A stretch of DNA of 64,000 bases from Pseudarthrobacter polychromogenes (GTDB taxonomy: Bacteria; Actinomycetota; Actinomycetes; Actinomycetales; Micrococcaceae): positions 244,690 through 308,689 of the forward strand of contig NZ_BMKU01000003.1 in NCBI RefSeq assembly GCF_014644495.1, read 5' to 3'. Within the stretch, counting starts at the first letter, position 1, and every line of letters starts with the position of its first letter. The translations under genes were made by a program, and so were the position numbers. Positions 25,585 through 34,375 of this stretch are shown here, in pieces. Below the pieces are notes generated by a model. The model ran no database searches. It was not told where the DNA came from and worked only from the letters and a program-made list of their open reading frames with translations.

Positions 25585-25879
25585 GCGACCCCCCCTGCGT
25601 CTGTCAGGCCAGGAGCGCTTGGGCAACCTCCGGCTACCCCATTTTGACCCTGAACCCCTTAACGCGCTAATCTTGGGAGTCGTTGTGCGTGTCCTATTCC
25701 GATGGTGCGTGCCCGCTTGAGAATCCGGTTGCAGGATAACTACTCAACGTGCACATTCGGAACCACAGGATGACTGGTTACATAGAGCCCTCACCTCTGT
25801 TCCGGTAGCGCGCAGATAGTAGGTGCACGAGCTAGTGACACCTAAAAAAGAACGCCAGAACAAGAACGAGGCAAACACC

Positions 25880-26323
25880 GTGCGTACGTACACCCCGAAG
25901 CCCGGCGATATCAACCGCCAGTGGCACGTCATTGACGCCACAGACGTTGTCCTTGGTCGTCTCGCGAGCCAGACCGCAATCCTGCTGCGCGGCAAGCACA
26001 AGGCCACCTTTGCGTCCCACATGGACATGGGCGACTTCGTCATCATCATCAACGCTGAAAAGGTTGCCCTCACCGGCGCCAAGCTGGAGCAGAAGCGCGC
26101 ATACCGCCACTCCGGCTACCCGGGCGGCCTGACCTCCGTCAACTACGCGGAACTCCTGGAATCCAACCCGGTCCGCGCCGTTGAGAAGGCCATCAAGGGC
26201 ATGCTCCCCAAGAACTCCCTCGCTGCACAGCAGCTGGGCAAGCTGAAGGTTTACCGCGGTGCTGAGCACCCGCACGCCGCCCAGCAGCCCAAGACTTTCG
26301 AAATCACCCAGGTCGCCCAGTAG
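25880..26323 (+). CDS. rplM: 50S ribosomal protein L13
   Basis: An early-assembly protein of the large subunit, 147 aa from GTG 25880 ([20 protein letters not shown]), with signature [13 protein letters not shown] and [24 protein letters not shown] supplies the ribosome-binding site; an upstream ATG at 25823 would add an atypical tail. It forms an operon with rpsI 38 bases downstream. It marks return to core chromosome after the Tad island. Confidence 0.97.
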   Translation: MRTYTPKPGDINRQWHVIDATDVVLGRLASQTAILLRGKHKATFASHMDMGDFVIIINAEKVALTGAKLEQKRAYRHSGYPGGLTSVNYAELLESNPVRAVEKAIKGMLPKNSLAAQQLGKLKVYRGAEHPHAAQQPKTFEITQVAQ

Positions 26324-26361
26324 TCCTGGCCACCAAACAACTTATCTATACAAGGAGAACC

Positions 26362-26868
26362 GTGGCTCAGAACGAAGAGACCACCGAAGCCGTTGAGGCT
26401 GAGGAAACCCTGACCAGCTACACCTCTGAAAGCTCAGCTGCTGACGCCGCTGCGCCGAAGAAGGAGCGCCCGGCCCTGACCGTTGCCGGCGCAGCTGTTG
26501 GCCGCCGCAAGGAAGCCGTTGCACGCGTCCGCGTTGTGCCCGGCTCCGGCAAATGGACCATCAACGGCCGTGCGCTGGACAACTACTTCCCGAACAAGCT
26601 GCACCAGCAGGACGTCAACGAGCCCTTCAAGATCCTTGATCTCGAAGGCGCCTACGACGTCATCGCCCGCATCCACGGCGGCGGCATCTCCGGCCAGGCC
26701 GGTGCACTGCGCCTCGGCATCGCCCGTTCGCTGAACGAGATCGACGTCGAGAACAACCGCGCCACCCTGAAGAAGGCCGGTTACCTGTCTCGCGACGCCC
26801 GCGTTATCGAGCGCAAGAAGGCCGGCCTCAAGAAGGCCCGCAAGGCTCAGCAGTACTCCAAGCGCTAA
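26362..26868 (+). CDS. rpsI: 30S ribosomal protein S9 with acidic N-terminal extension
   Basis: S9 reaches the P site with its C-terminal tail, here [16 protein letters not shown]. Core motifs: [35 protein letters not shown]. The first 40 residues form an acidic, Ala/Ser-rich extension (for example [17 protein letters not shown]) beyond the usual 128-130 aa, giving 168 aa. GTG 26362 follows AAGGAGAACC. A strong terminator comes next. Confidence 0.97.
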   Translation: MAQNEETTEAVEAEETLTSYTSESSAADAAAPKKERPALTVAGAAVGRRKEAVARVRVVPGSGKWTINGRALDNYFPNKLHQQDVNEPFKILDLEGAYDVIARIHGGGISGQAGALRLGIARSLNEIDVENNRATLKKAGYLSRDARVIERKKAGLKKARKAQQYSKR

Positions 26869-26878
26869 ATCCGCTTAC

Positions 26879-26921
26879 ACAGAAGCCCGTCCCGCCGCAT
26901 GGTGGGGCGGGCTTCTGTTTT
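26879..26921 (+). terminator. Rho-independent terminator of rplM-rpsI
   Basis: Arms ACAGAAGCCCGTCCCGCC (26879-26896) and GGTGGGGCGGGCTTCTGT (26901-26918) pair with two weak positions around GCAT and end in TTTT. It may also serve the opposing glycosyltransferase gene. Confidence 0.88.
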
Positions 26922-26928
26922 CGGTTGT

Positions 26929-28872
26929 TTAGTTTGTCGTCAGCCGGTACACCGTCGTGTTGTCGAGCACTTCTGAGGAGAAATTCTCCTCAACCCAGCT
27001 TGAGATTGCCGTTGACTCGCTGTCGGTTGCCTGTACTTCGAGGAAGGCCTCCTGCTGAATGAAGAAACAGATCTCTCCAGCCCCTACTTTCTCTTTGAAG
27101 CTCTCCAAAGTGGGGGTGGGGTCGCTCCCAGAAAAGCCTCCCAGCGGCATGACGGCGCGACTAGATTCCAGCTGGAGTCTAGCTGCCGTTTGACTGGCGT
27201 AAGTAGCCGCTGCCCAAGTGCAGTCACTGGTGCTGGCTAAAGTCTCAACGACCTTGGGGTCAGGGGTGCGACCGAAAGCAATGTCATGTCCCCAGGCGAG
27301 TTCTCCTTTTCGTAGCGAAGCCATTAGGTGGCTGATGCTCGCGGGATTCTTGGAGAGCACTCCCGAAAGCGGATTTGACCCATTGAAACCAACAGTCACG
27401 TTGGTAACAGACGTGATGACGGGGCCAATCAACATCGCTATAGCAAGAAGCGCCGCGGCGCCGCGCTCGATTCTGATTGCCGGGGGTTTGACGACGAGTA
27501 CCGCAACTGCAGCGAGTCCAACGCCAAGGACAATTGGTGGTATCCAATTTGGCCACTCGGCGCTTCCAAGCACCAGCCAGGCTGTTAGCAGGGCAACGAT
27601 AGCTATGACAGCCCCACCAAGACGAGTAAGCAACGAATTCCGCTTGGCGATTAGGGTGTTTAGCGTAAGCCCCAGTACCAAGGCCAATGGCGGTCCCAAG
27701 GCCGCGGTGTAATAGGTGTGGATCTGCTCTCCCATAAAGCTCAGCAGAAAAAATGCTGTGAAAAGCCAAGCTCCTGACAGTAAGGCCAGAGGGCGAATAG
27801 TCCCGGACCGGGAGAGACTCCTCCAGTGAATTGCCAATAAACCGATACCGAGCAGCGCGCTAATCAATAGCCAGGATGCCTCCTGATTGTAATTTGCGTT
27901 CAGCAGTCTCAAGAGTCCTGCATCGCTGTCGACGGTGCGGAAGCGGGCCGGGACCTGCATGGCTTCGGGCATCGCGCCGTTGCTGATAATTCGATCAACA
28001 CCGTTGTAGGCAAACGTAAGTTGTAGAACACTGTTGGAGGGCGAACCTCCCACATACGGTCTGTGATCACCGGGAATCAGGTCCACCGTCGTCATCCAAA
28101 GACCCCCAGTGACCAGCAGTGCGGTGATACCGCCGACTGTCGTTGCTAGCCGTTTCGGCCACGCTTGTGGGCTGAACAGGACGAAGGCCAGGCCAAGGGC
28201 CGGTACATTTAGTAGTCCCTGCAACTGCTTGGTCATGAAGGCTAAACCTAATAAGGCGCCCGCCATAATGAAGAAGCGCCCACGTCCGGTTTCAATGCTG
28301 CGGAGCACGCACCACGCAGCGGCCACCATTAGCAGCAACAGTAGCGGGTCGGGGTTGTTGTACCGGGACATCAGCGTGACGATTGGAGTGGTGAAGTAGA
28401 CCACTGCGCCGAAGAGTGCAGCCATGCTGGAGACACAGCGTTTCAAGATTAGGTAGACGAGTAGAGTCGTTAGGACCCCCATAAACACCTGAGGAATCAG
28501 CATGGCTGTGGGATTGAAACCCAGCAAGCGGACAGAAAGTCCCATGATCCAAAGGCTGAGGGGCGGCTTGTCCACCGTAATCGAGTTGCCCCAGTCTGAA
28601 GAACCGAAGAAGAACGCTTTGGCGTCAATCGCGCCGGCTTGCACGGCGGCGCTGTAGAAGTAGTTGGCCCATCCATTAATGCTCAAATTCCAGCTGTATA
28701 GAACTGCATTGAACGCCAGGAGAAAAACTAGGGCGGGGCGCTCCCATGAGGGGTCCTGGGCGGGGCCGCGCCAGAATCGTTGGAGTTCAGCGGTCAACCG
28801 GAAACCCCAACGGCTCTTCCAACGCGGCGTAATATCTCCCGGCTTTGGTCCGGAAATCGTTGAAATGGACAA
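26929..28872 (-). CDS. GT39-like (ArnT/PMT) membrane glycosyltransferase
   Basis: A 647-aa polytopic GT-C enzyme that moves a sugar from a polyprenyl-phosphate donor to an acceptor outside the membrane. The catalytic-type Asp lies in SITVDKPPLSLW, after INGWANYFYSAAVQAG. More than ten hydrophobic segments follow, then a soluble C-terminal domain (about 500-647). TTG 28872 has AGGAAGAAGG upstream. Base composition is clearly lower in GC than the ribosomal genes beside it, a sign of transfer. With the GT2-GtrA gene upstream it forms a donor-synthesis, flipping and transfer set. The acceptor is unknown. Confidence 0.85.
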   Translation of the reverse strand: MSISTISGPKPGDITPRWKSRWGFRLTAELQRFWRGPAQDPSWERPALVFLLAFNAVLYSWNLSINGWANYFYSAAVQAGAIDAKAFFFGSSDWGNSITVDKPPLSLWIMGLSVRLLGFNPTAMLIPQVFMGVLTTLLVYLILKRCVSSMAALFGAVVYFTTPIVTLMSRYNNPDPLLLLLMVAAAWCVLRSIETGRGRFFIMAGALLGLAFMTKQLQGLLNVPALGLAFVLFSPQAWPKRLATTVGGITALLVTGGLWMTTVDLIPGDHRPYVGGSPSNSVLQLTFAYNGVDRIISNGAMPEAMQVPARFRTVDSDAGLLRLLNANYNQEASWLLISALLGIGLLAIHWRSLSRSGTIRPLALLSGAWLFTAFFLLSFMGEQIHTYYTAALGPPLALVLGLTLNTLIAKRNSLLTRLGGAVIAIVALLTAWLVLGSAEWPNWIPPIVLGVGLAAVAVLVVKPPAIRIERGAAALLAIAMLIGPVITSVTNVTVGFNGSNPLSGVLSKNPASISHLMASLRKGELAWGHDIAFGRTPDPKVVETLASTSDCTWAAATYASQTAARLQLESSRAVMPLGGFSGSDPTPTLESFKEKVGAGEICFFIQQEAFLEVQATDSESTAISSWVEENFSSEVLDNTTVYRLTTN

Positions 28873-29032
28873 CGTCGATTGCCTTCTTCCTCAGTTGATC
28901 GAGCTGGTGGGGGAGCCGTATATAAACGAACGGAAGTCTTGTGCTTCACCAGTTGCGGGTATTTGGAAAGGTCGCCTTACGGCTGCACCTGAACGCCACC
29001 GTTGGAACCAGGGCCTAGGCCAAGCAGTCAGT

Positions 29033-30277
29033 TCAGAGAATGCGACCGCTTGGTGCCAAGGTTGAAGCAACGGAGACCTTGAGGCGCTCGTCGCTACGCC
29101 TCACCCGGAACACCCAGAGCCGGAGGAGGACAAACCGCATCAGAGTGGCAAAGATATTGGCGGCTGTCAGCGTCAAAAGTTCCAGATTTGGGGCCGCGTC
29201 AGGGCTCGCTGCATGGAGAATCAGCAACGACGAGGACGTTATGGTCCAAGCGAGTAGAAAAACAATAAAGCCCTGAAACTGTTGTGTGAACAACTTCGCG
29301 GGACCACTGATCCCGAAGGTGAACCTGCGGTTAGCGGCAGTATTGCCGACAGCCGTCAGAAGGAGGGCCAGGAAGTTTGCCTCCTGCGCCCCGAAAGGAC
29401 CCTGGAGAACGAGGTAAAGCAAGGCGAAAGTAAGCGTGGAGACAGCCCCCACCAGTCCAAAACGAAGAACCTGGCCAAAGAAGCTGGGTCGGCCCGACGG
29501 CACTATTGGACGGCGACCCAATTCGGCGTATATCGCCGCTACCGGAATTACCCCTTTCACCAGGGAACCGGCGACACGCACCATGCCCCGCAAATCGTCG
29601 AGAGCGGTCTGCTTAATGTCAACACGGCTGTCCGGGTCATCCACCCAATCGACAGGAATTTCATGTATGCGCAGTCCAGAGCGCTCGGCGATGATCAGGA
29701 GCTCAGTGTCGAAGAACCACCCGTTGTCCTCCACATGGGGGAGGAGGCGCTTCGCAACGTCTGCGCGGATCGCTTTGAAGCCGCACTGGGCATCCGAGAA
29801 ACGCACCTGCATGGTCCGCCGGAGAAGGAAGTTGTAGGACCTTGAAATGAATTCGCGTTTGGGACCCCTGCTTACACGGGAACTTTGGCCCAGACGAGTG
29901 CCAATAGAAATGTCGGAATGCCCGGACAACAACGGAGCGACCAAGGGCAGCAGCGCGGCCAGATCTGTGGAAAGGTCCACGTCCAGATAAGCGAGGACCT
30001 TCGCGTCGGAAGCGCCCCAGGCATCCCTCAGGGCGTATCCGCGCCCTTTGACGTCAAGGCGGCGATACTCAACATTCGGCATGTGCTCGCTGAGTCGAGC
30101 GGCAATCACCGGAGTCCGATCGGTGCTTGCATTATCGGCGATGGTTATTTTCCACGTCGACGGCATTTCGTGCGTCAAGTATTCGGCGAGCCTTGTGATG
30201 CTGTTTTCGAGTACCGCTTCCTCGTTAAAGACCGGTACAACAATTTCGAGCGCCAAGCCCCCATAGCTAGGTGTCAT
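29033..30277 (-). CDS. GT2 polyprenyl-phosphate sugar synthase fused to GtrA flippase domain
   Basis: A 414-aa fusion. Residues 8-240 are a GT2 domain of the dolichol/polyprenyl-phosphate hexose synthase type (EIVVPVFNEEAV, ADNASTDRTPV, metal-binding DVDLSTD). Residues about 285-400 form a GtrA domain with four membrane segments (VLRFGLVGAVSTLTFALLYL, NFLALLLTAVGNTAANRRFTF). One protein would thus load a sugar on the lipid carrier and help flip it. ATG 30277 lies 7 bases after TACGAT (30285-30290), a leaderless start; an upstream start at 30397 adds unrelated residues. It shares the low GC of the downstream GT39 gene. Confidence 0.87.
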   Translation of the reverse strand: MTPSYGGLALEIVVPVFNEEAVLENSITRLAEYLTHEMPSTWKITIADNASTDRTPVIAARLSEHMPNVEYRRLDVKGRGYALRDAWGASDAKVLAYLDVDLSTDLAALLPLVAPLLSGHSDISIGTRLGQSSRVSRGPKREFISRSYNFLLRRTMQVRFSDAQCGFKAIRADVAKRLLPHVEDNGWFFDTELLIIAERSGLRIHEIPVDWVDDPDSRVDIKQTALDDLRGMVRVAGSLVKGVIPVAAIYAELGRRPIVPSGRPSFFGQVLRFGLVGAVSTLTFALLYLVLQGPFGAQEANFLALLLTAVGNTAANRRFTFGISGPAKLFTQQFQGFIVFLLAWTITSSSLLILHAASPDAAPNLELLTLTAANIFATLMRFVLLRLWVFRVRRSDERLKVSVASTLAPSGRIL

Positions 30278-30284
30278 GCATTGG

Positions 30285-30290
30285 ATCGTA
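30285..30290 (-). promoter_or_regulatory. Leaderless -10 of the GT2-GtrA gene
   Basis: TACGAT, 7 bases before ATG 30277. Confidence 0.5.
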
Positions 30291-30447
30291 GGGGTGCCGA
30301 AATAGCCATGGCGAGGCTTTTGGGGAAAGACAGGTAACAACGAAAAGAACCAAGTAGTCCCAGTAATTGCCCTTGCTGGAACGCAGGTACTCACCAAGTA
30401 GAAGCAGTCTGGACTGCCGGGCTACGCAGGTGCTGCGCTGCCCATCC

Positions 30448-30470
30448 TCTAGACTTGACCGGTGTCTAGA
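30448..30470 (+). promoter_or_regulatory. Leaderless promoter with inverted repeat at the glmM start
   Basis: TAGACT (30450-30455) stands 6 bases before GTG 30462. TCTAGAC (30448-30454) and GTCTAGA (30464-30470) form a 7-base inverted repeat across the start codon, comparable with the truA start. Confidence 0.6.
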
Positions 30471-31823
30471 TTATTTGGAACTGATGGTGTCCGGGGCCTG
30501 GCGAACGGTCTGTTGACTGCAGAGCTGGCGATGCAACTGGCCCAGGCGGCCGCCGTCGTGCTTGGCCACGACCGCAACTCCAATGGAACGCGGCCGCGCG
30601 CCGTGGTGGCCCGCGACCCGCGTGCCAGCGGCGAGTTCATCGCTGCCGCGGTGGAGGCCGGGCTCTCCAGCTCAGGCATTGACGTGTACGACGCCGGCGT
30701 CCTCCCCACGCCCGCGGCGGCCTACCTGGTTGCTGACCTGGACGCGGACTTCGGCGTGATGATCTCCGCCTCCCACAACCCTGCACCGGACAACGGCATC
30801 AAGTTCTTCGCCCGCGGCGGCCAGAAACTTCCTGACGACGTCGAGGACGCCATCGAGGCCCAGATGTCCAAGGAGGCGGTGCGCCCGGTCGGCGCGGACG
30901 TGGGCCGCATCCAGCGCTTCTCCGACGCCGAGGACCGCTACATCGTCCACCTTCTGGGCACCCTCCCGCACAACCTGGAGGGCATCAAAGTGGTCCTGGA
31001 CTGCGCCCACGGCGCCGCCAGCGGCTGCTCACCCCAGGTGTTCAAGGACGCCGGCGCGCAGGTGGTCCTCATCGGGGCTGAACCGGACGGCCACAACATC
31101 AACGACGGCGTCGGCTCCACCCACCTTGGCCCGCTCAAGGAAGCTGTGCTTAAGTACGGCGCCAACCTGGGAATCGCCCACGACGGCGACGCCGACCGTT
31201 GCCTTGCCGTCGACCACGAGGGCAACGTAGTGGACGGCGACCAGATCATGGCCATCCTCGCCGTGGCGCTCAAAGAGTCCGGAAAGCTCAAGGACGACGT
31301 CCTGGTGGCCACCGTCATGAGCAACCTCGGCCTCAAGATCGCCCTCCGCCAGGCCGGCATCAGCATCCGCGAAACGGCAGTGGGGGACCGCTACGTCCTG
31401 GAAGAAATGCGCGACGGCGGCTTCAACCTTGGCGGCGAGCAGTCCGGCCACGTGATCTTCGCTGACTATGCCACCACCGGCGACGGCGTCCTCACCGGGC
31501 TGCAGCTCGCTGCCCAGATCGCACTGACCGGGAAACCGCTGAAGGAACTCGCCACGGTGATGACCAAGCTTCCCCAGGTCCTCATCAACGTCAAGGGCGT
31601 GGACCGCACCAGGGTGGGCAGCAACGAGGTCCTCGCCCAGGCTGTGGCGGCAGCGGAAGCCGCGCTTGGCGATACCGGCCGTGTCCTGCTCCGCCCCTCC
31701 GGTACGGAACCCGTAGTGCGCGTGATGGTGGAGGCCGCGGACGAAGAAACCGCCCACTCCATCGCTGAGCACCTGGCCCAGGTGGTCCGCGCCGAACTCG
31801 CCCTGGAACTGGTCAGCGAGTAA
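30462..31823 (+). CDS. glmM: Phosphoglucosamine mutase
   Basis: GlmM turns glucosamine-6-phosphate into glucosamine-1-phosphate for peptidoglycan and mycothiol precursors. The 453-aa protein begins [12 protein letters not shown], has the phosphorylated serine S104 in VMISASHNP, the metal loop DGDADRCL and the sugar-binding GGEQSGH. The phosphate-binding loop [12 protein letters not shown] is near the C-terminus. It is leaderless from GTG 30462. glmS, the preceding enzyme of the pathway, lies at 34376. Confidence 0.98.
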   Translation: MSRLFGTDGVRGLANGLLTAELAMQLAQAAAVVLGHDRNSNGTRPRAVVARDPRASGEFIAAAVEAGLSSSGIDVYDAGVLPTPAAAYLVADLDADFGVMISASHNPAPDNGIKFFARGGQKLPDDVEDAIEAQMSKEAVRPVGADVGRIQRFSDAEDRYIVHLLGTLPHNLEGIKVVLDCAHGAASGCSPQVFKDAGAQVVLIGAEPDGHNINDGVGSTHLGPLKEAVLKYGANLGIAHDGDADRCLAVDHEGNVVDGDQIMAILAVALKESGKLKDDVLVATVMSNLGLKIALRQAGISIRETAVGDRYVLEEMRDGGFNLGGEQSGHVIFADYATTGDGVLTGLQLAAQIALTGKPLKELATVMTKLPQVLINVKGVDRTRVGSNEVLAQAVAAAEAALGDTGRVLLRPSGTEPVVRVMVEAADEETAHSIAEHLAQVVRAELALELVSE

Positions 31824-31843
31824 CAGGCAGGCAAAACAGAAGC

Positions 31844-31870
31844 GGCCCGTTTCCGGGAAGGAAACGGGCC
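31844..31870. terminator. Terminator between glmM and mscL
   Basis: GGCCCGTTTCC (31844-31854) and GGAAACGGGCC (31860-31870) form a perfect 11-base stem with a 5-base loop between convergent genes. It probably works in both directions. Confidence 0.82.
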
Positions 31871-31888
31871 ACTTTCGGCAATAAGAGC

Positions 31889-32275
31889 TTAGGAACGGCT
31901 CTTCAGCGCATCCCGGATCTCGGTGAGCAGGGCGATCTGCGGATCTTCGTCCGCCTCTTCCTTTACGTCCTGGCCGATCCCCAGCCTGCGGTTGCGGCGT
32001 TCGATCATGTGGTTCATGGGCATGATGACCACGAAGTAGATCGCGGCGGCGATCAGCACAAACGAGATGATGGACGAGATGACCTGCCCATACAGGAACC
32101 CCTCCCACTGCATCTCCTCGATGCCCTTGGCCTGGAAAAGGAGCCCGATCAGTGGTGTGAGCAGGCCCTCGACGATGGAGGTCACGACGGCGCCGAAAGC
32201 GGCACCCATCACGACGGCGACGGCAAGGTCTACGACGTTGCCCTTCATGATGAAATTCTTGAATCCTGTCAACAT
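31889..32275 (-). CDS. mscL: Large-conductance mechanosensitive channel
   Basis: Releases solutes when membrane tension rises after osmotic downshock. The 128-aa protein begins MLTGFKNFIMKGNVVDLAVAV, with TM1 (VVDLAVAVVMGAAFGAVV), TM2 (ISSIISFVLIAAAIYFVVIM) and a cytoplasmic helix ending DALKSRS, the normal MscL plan. TAGATT (32283-32288) lies 7 bases before ATG 32275, suggesting a leaderless mRNA; an upstream ATG at 32311 adds a non-family tail. Confidence 0.95.
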   Translation of the reverse strand: MLTGFKNFIMKGNVVDLAVAVVMGAAFGAVVTSIVEGLLTPLIGLLFQAKGIEEMQWEGFLYGQVISSIISFVLIAAAIYFVVIMPMNHMIERRNRRLGIGQDVKEEADEDPQIALLTEIRDALKSRS

Positions 32276-32282
32276 ACGGACC

Positions 32283-32288
32283 AATCTA
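32283..32288 (-). promoter_or_regulatory. Leaderless -10 of mscL
   Basis: TAGATT, 7 bases before ATG 32275. Confidence 0.55.
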
Positions 32289-32389
32289 GCGCACCCATGT
32301 GAGCCGCACATGAAAGCAAAGTAAATTACTTGCCCGTGTCGGGAACTAAGCCGGTCTGCCGATCGTACCGCCGGGGCGTCCGCACATCC

Positions 32390-33268
32390 CTACGGATACC
32401 CCGGAGCCGCCGCCACGCCGAAGTACTCCTCCAAGGTGAATATCCCGCGGTTCATCATGTCCGTGGCCGCCTCCACTCCGATGTACCGCAGGTGCCATGG
32501 CTCGTAGTAGTACCCCGTGATGGGGTGGAACATCCACGGGTACCGCACCACAAACCCGAACCGGTGCCCATTCGCCTTGGCCCAGACGGCCGCGGGCTGG
32601 TCCGCGAAGCACGGCTGGAAGCCGCAGACGCCGTTGCCGTCGGCGATGTCGAACGCCCAGCCGGTCTGGTGCTCCGAGTAGCCGGGCCTGGCGCTTGCTG
32701 TGTCCGCATCGGCCTGGCCGCGGGAGGCCACATAGCCGTTGTACGTCGCCACCTGGGTGGCGTACGAGCGGTACCCGCTGGCCAGGACCATCGAGACGCC
32801 GTCCTGCGCGGCCGCACCGAACATCGCCTCCGCAGCAGCCGCCGTCGTGCTGTTCAACAGCGACGCCTCACCGGATGCGGTCATGGCGACGGCGGGACGT
32901 ACCAGGTCGGCCGGGACGTAGTCCGCCGGCACCAGGGGGCGGTGCTTGTTCACGATCAGCCAGGGGCTGGCCGGATCAGTGAGGGAGAACTGCCGCGGAA
33001 GCGCAGCCGAGGGCGACGGCGTGGGGGACGGCGCGGCCGGTGCCGCAGCCTCAGTGGTGGGCGCCGCCGTCGTAATTTCCAGGGTGGGCGTGGCGGTTAC
33101 CGCAGCCGGTGAGGAAGCGGGGGTAGGAGCCGACGACGGCGGCACGGCGCTGGGTGCCTCCGGTGTGCAGGCTGCCAGGACAGTGAGTCCGGCGCCCGCC
33201 GCGAGGAATCGCGTGAAGCTGCGCCGGCTCGCCGCCTGCCCGGAAACAGGGGAGCTGTCCTGGCACAC
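32390..33268 (-). CDS. Tat-exported lipoprotein D-Ala-D-Ala carboxypeptidase (VanY/M15B)
   Basis: A zinc carboxypeptidase that trims D-Ala from peptidoglycan stems. The signal peptide has a twin-arginine motif (SRRSFTRFL) and lipobox VLAAC, so it is probably folded before export and then lipid-anchored. A Pro/Thr/Ala-rich linker (40-90) precedes the M15 domain with SGYRSY, the zinc-site SEHQTGWAFDI and EPWHLRYIG. The 292-aa protein starts at GTG 33268, 5 bases after the coaA stop, with GGAAGG as ribosome-binding site, so it is cotranscribed with coaA. Confidence 0.9.
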   Translation of the reverse strand: MCQDSSPVSGQAASRRSFTRFLAAGAGLTVLAACTPEAPSAVPPSSAPTPASSPAAVTATPTLEITTAAPTTEAAAPAAPSPTPSPSAALPRQFSLTDPASPWLIVNKHRPLVPADYVPADLVRPAVAMTASGEASLLNSTTAAAAEAMFGAAAQDGVSMVLASGYRSYATQVATYNGYVASRGQADADTASARPGYSEHQTGWAFDIADGNGVCGFQPCFADQPAAVWAKANGHRFGFVVRYPWMFHPITGYYYEPWHLRYIGVEAATDMMNRGIFTLEEYFGVAAAPGYP

Positions 33269-33273
33269 CTGTG

Positions 33274-34239
33274 TTAAACCTTCCGGAGGAGCATGCGGCG
33301 GATCGAATGGTCCGCCTCCTTGGTGAGCACCAGCTGCGCACGTCCCCGGGTGGGAAGGACGTTCTCCTCAAGGTTGGGCTCGTTGATGCGCTTCCAGATG
33401 TCCCGCGCCGTAGTCTCCGCCTCGTCATCGGACAGGGTGGCGTAGCGGTGAAAGTAGGACTCCGGCTGCGCGAACGCGGTGCTCCGCAGCTTGCGGAACC
33501 GGTCCACGTACCATTCCTCGATGTAGGAGGTCTTGGCATCCACGTAGATGGAGAAGTCGAAGAAGTCGCTCAGCGCCAGGCCCTGCCGCCCGTCGTGCCG
33601 CGGACGCGCCGGAGCCAGGACGTTCAGGCCCTCCACGATCAAAACGTCAGGCCGGCGGACCACCACTTCCTTGCCTGGAACGATGTCATACGTCACATGC
33701 GAGTACCAGGGGGCGCGCACTTCCTCGGCGCCGCTCTTGATCTCGCTCACGAAACGGAGCAGCGCCCGGCGGTCATAGGACTCCGGAAAGCCCTTGCGCT
33801 CCAGCAGCTGGCGCCGCTTGAGCTCAGCCAGGGGATAGAGGAAGCCGTCCGTGGTGATGAGTTCCACATTGGGGGTGCCGGGCCAGCGCCGCAGCATTTC
33901 ACGGAGCACGCGGGCAATGGTGGACTTGCCCACGGCTACAGACCCCGCCACGCCGATCACGAACGGCGTGCGCTGGGTGTGTTCACCCAGGAACGTGGTG
34001 GTGGCGGCGTGCAGCTGCCCGGCGGCCTCCACATACAGGTGCAGGAGCCTGGAGAGCGGAAGGTAGACCTCGCGGATCTCCCTCATGTCCAGGGGGTCCC
34101 CGAGGCCACGGAGACGGATGATGTCCTCTTGGTTGAGAGGCTGCTCCATCTCATCTGCGAGCCTGGACCAGGTCTGCCGGTCCAGCTCAACGAACGGGGA
34201 GACACCCTCCCCGTTCGCCTCGTTGCGTTGCAAAGTCAC
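33274..34239 (-). CDS. coaA: Type I pantothenate kinase
   Basis: First step of coenzyme A synthesis: ATP phosphorylates pantothenate. The 321-aa protein has the P-loop [19 protein letters not shown], then [11 protein letters not shown] and [11 protein letters not shown], as in bacterial CoaA. GTG 34239 is 7 bases after CAGAAT (34247-34252), a probable leaderless start; an upstream start at 34284 adds unrelated residues. The carboxypeptidase gene follows directly. Confidence 0.96.
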   Translation of the reverse strand: MTLQRNEANGEGVSPFVELDRQTWSRLADEMEQPLNQEDIIRLRGLGDPLDMREIREVYLPLSRLLHLYVEAAGQLHAATTTFLGEHTQRTPFVIGVAGSVAVGKSTIARVLREMLRRWPGTPNVELITTDGFLYPLAELKRRQLLERKGFPESYDRRALLRFVSEIKSGAEEVRAPWYSHVTYDIVPGKEVVVRRPDVLIVEGLNVLAPARPRHDGRQGLALSDFFDFSIYVDAKTSYIEEWYVDRFRKLRSTAFAQPESYFHRYATLSDDEAETTARDIWKRINEPNLEENVLPTRGRAQLVLTKEADHSIRRMLLRKV

Positions 34240-34246
34240 TCTAGAG

Positions 34247-34252
34247 ATTCTG
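34247..34252 (-). promoter_or_regulatory. Leaderless -10 of coaA
   Basis: CAGAAT, 7 bases before GTG 34239. It diverges from the glmS promoter. Confidence 0.45.
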
Positions 34253-34362
34253 CCCCGCGGCCGGCACATAGCGAAATGGAGCACGGCCTGCGCGCGGCGG
34301 CAGCCGCAATATTCTGCTCCTGCGGGGGCCCTGCCGGTTTAGATCTGGGGTGCCCCTGCCGA

Positions 34363-34368
34363 TAGTCT
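34363..34368 (+). promoter_or_regulatory. Leaderless -10 of glmS
   Basis: TAGTCT followed by TGAGGCT and ATG 34376. ATAGTCTTGAGGCTAT is a near-palindrome like the one at the truA start. No room exists for a glmS ribozyme. Confidence 0.6.
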
Positions 34369-34375
34369 TGAGGCT

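Noticed and set aside
34285..34375. Possible glmS ribozyme upstream of glmS
   Set aside because: The -10 lies 7 bases before the start codon, so there is no leader RNA to hold a ribozyme, and no matching core is visible.
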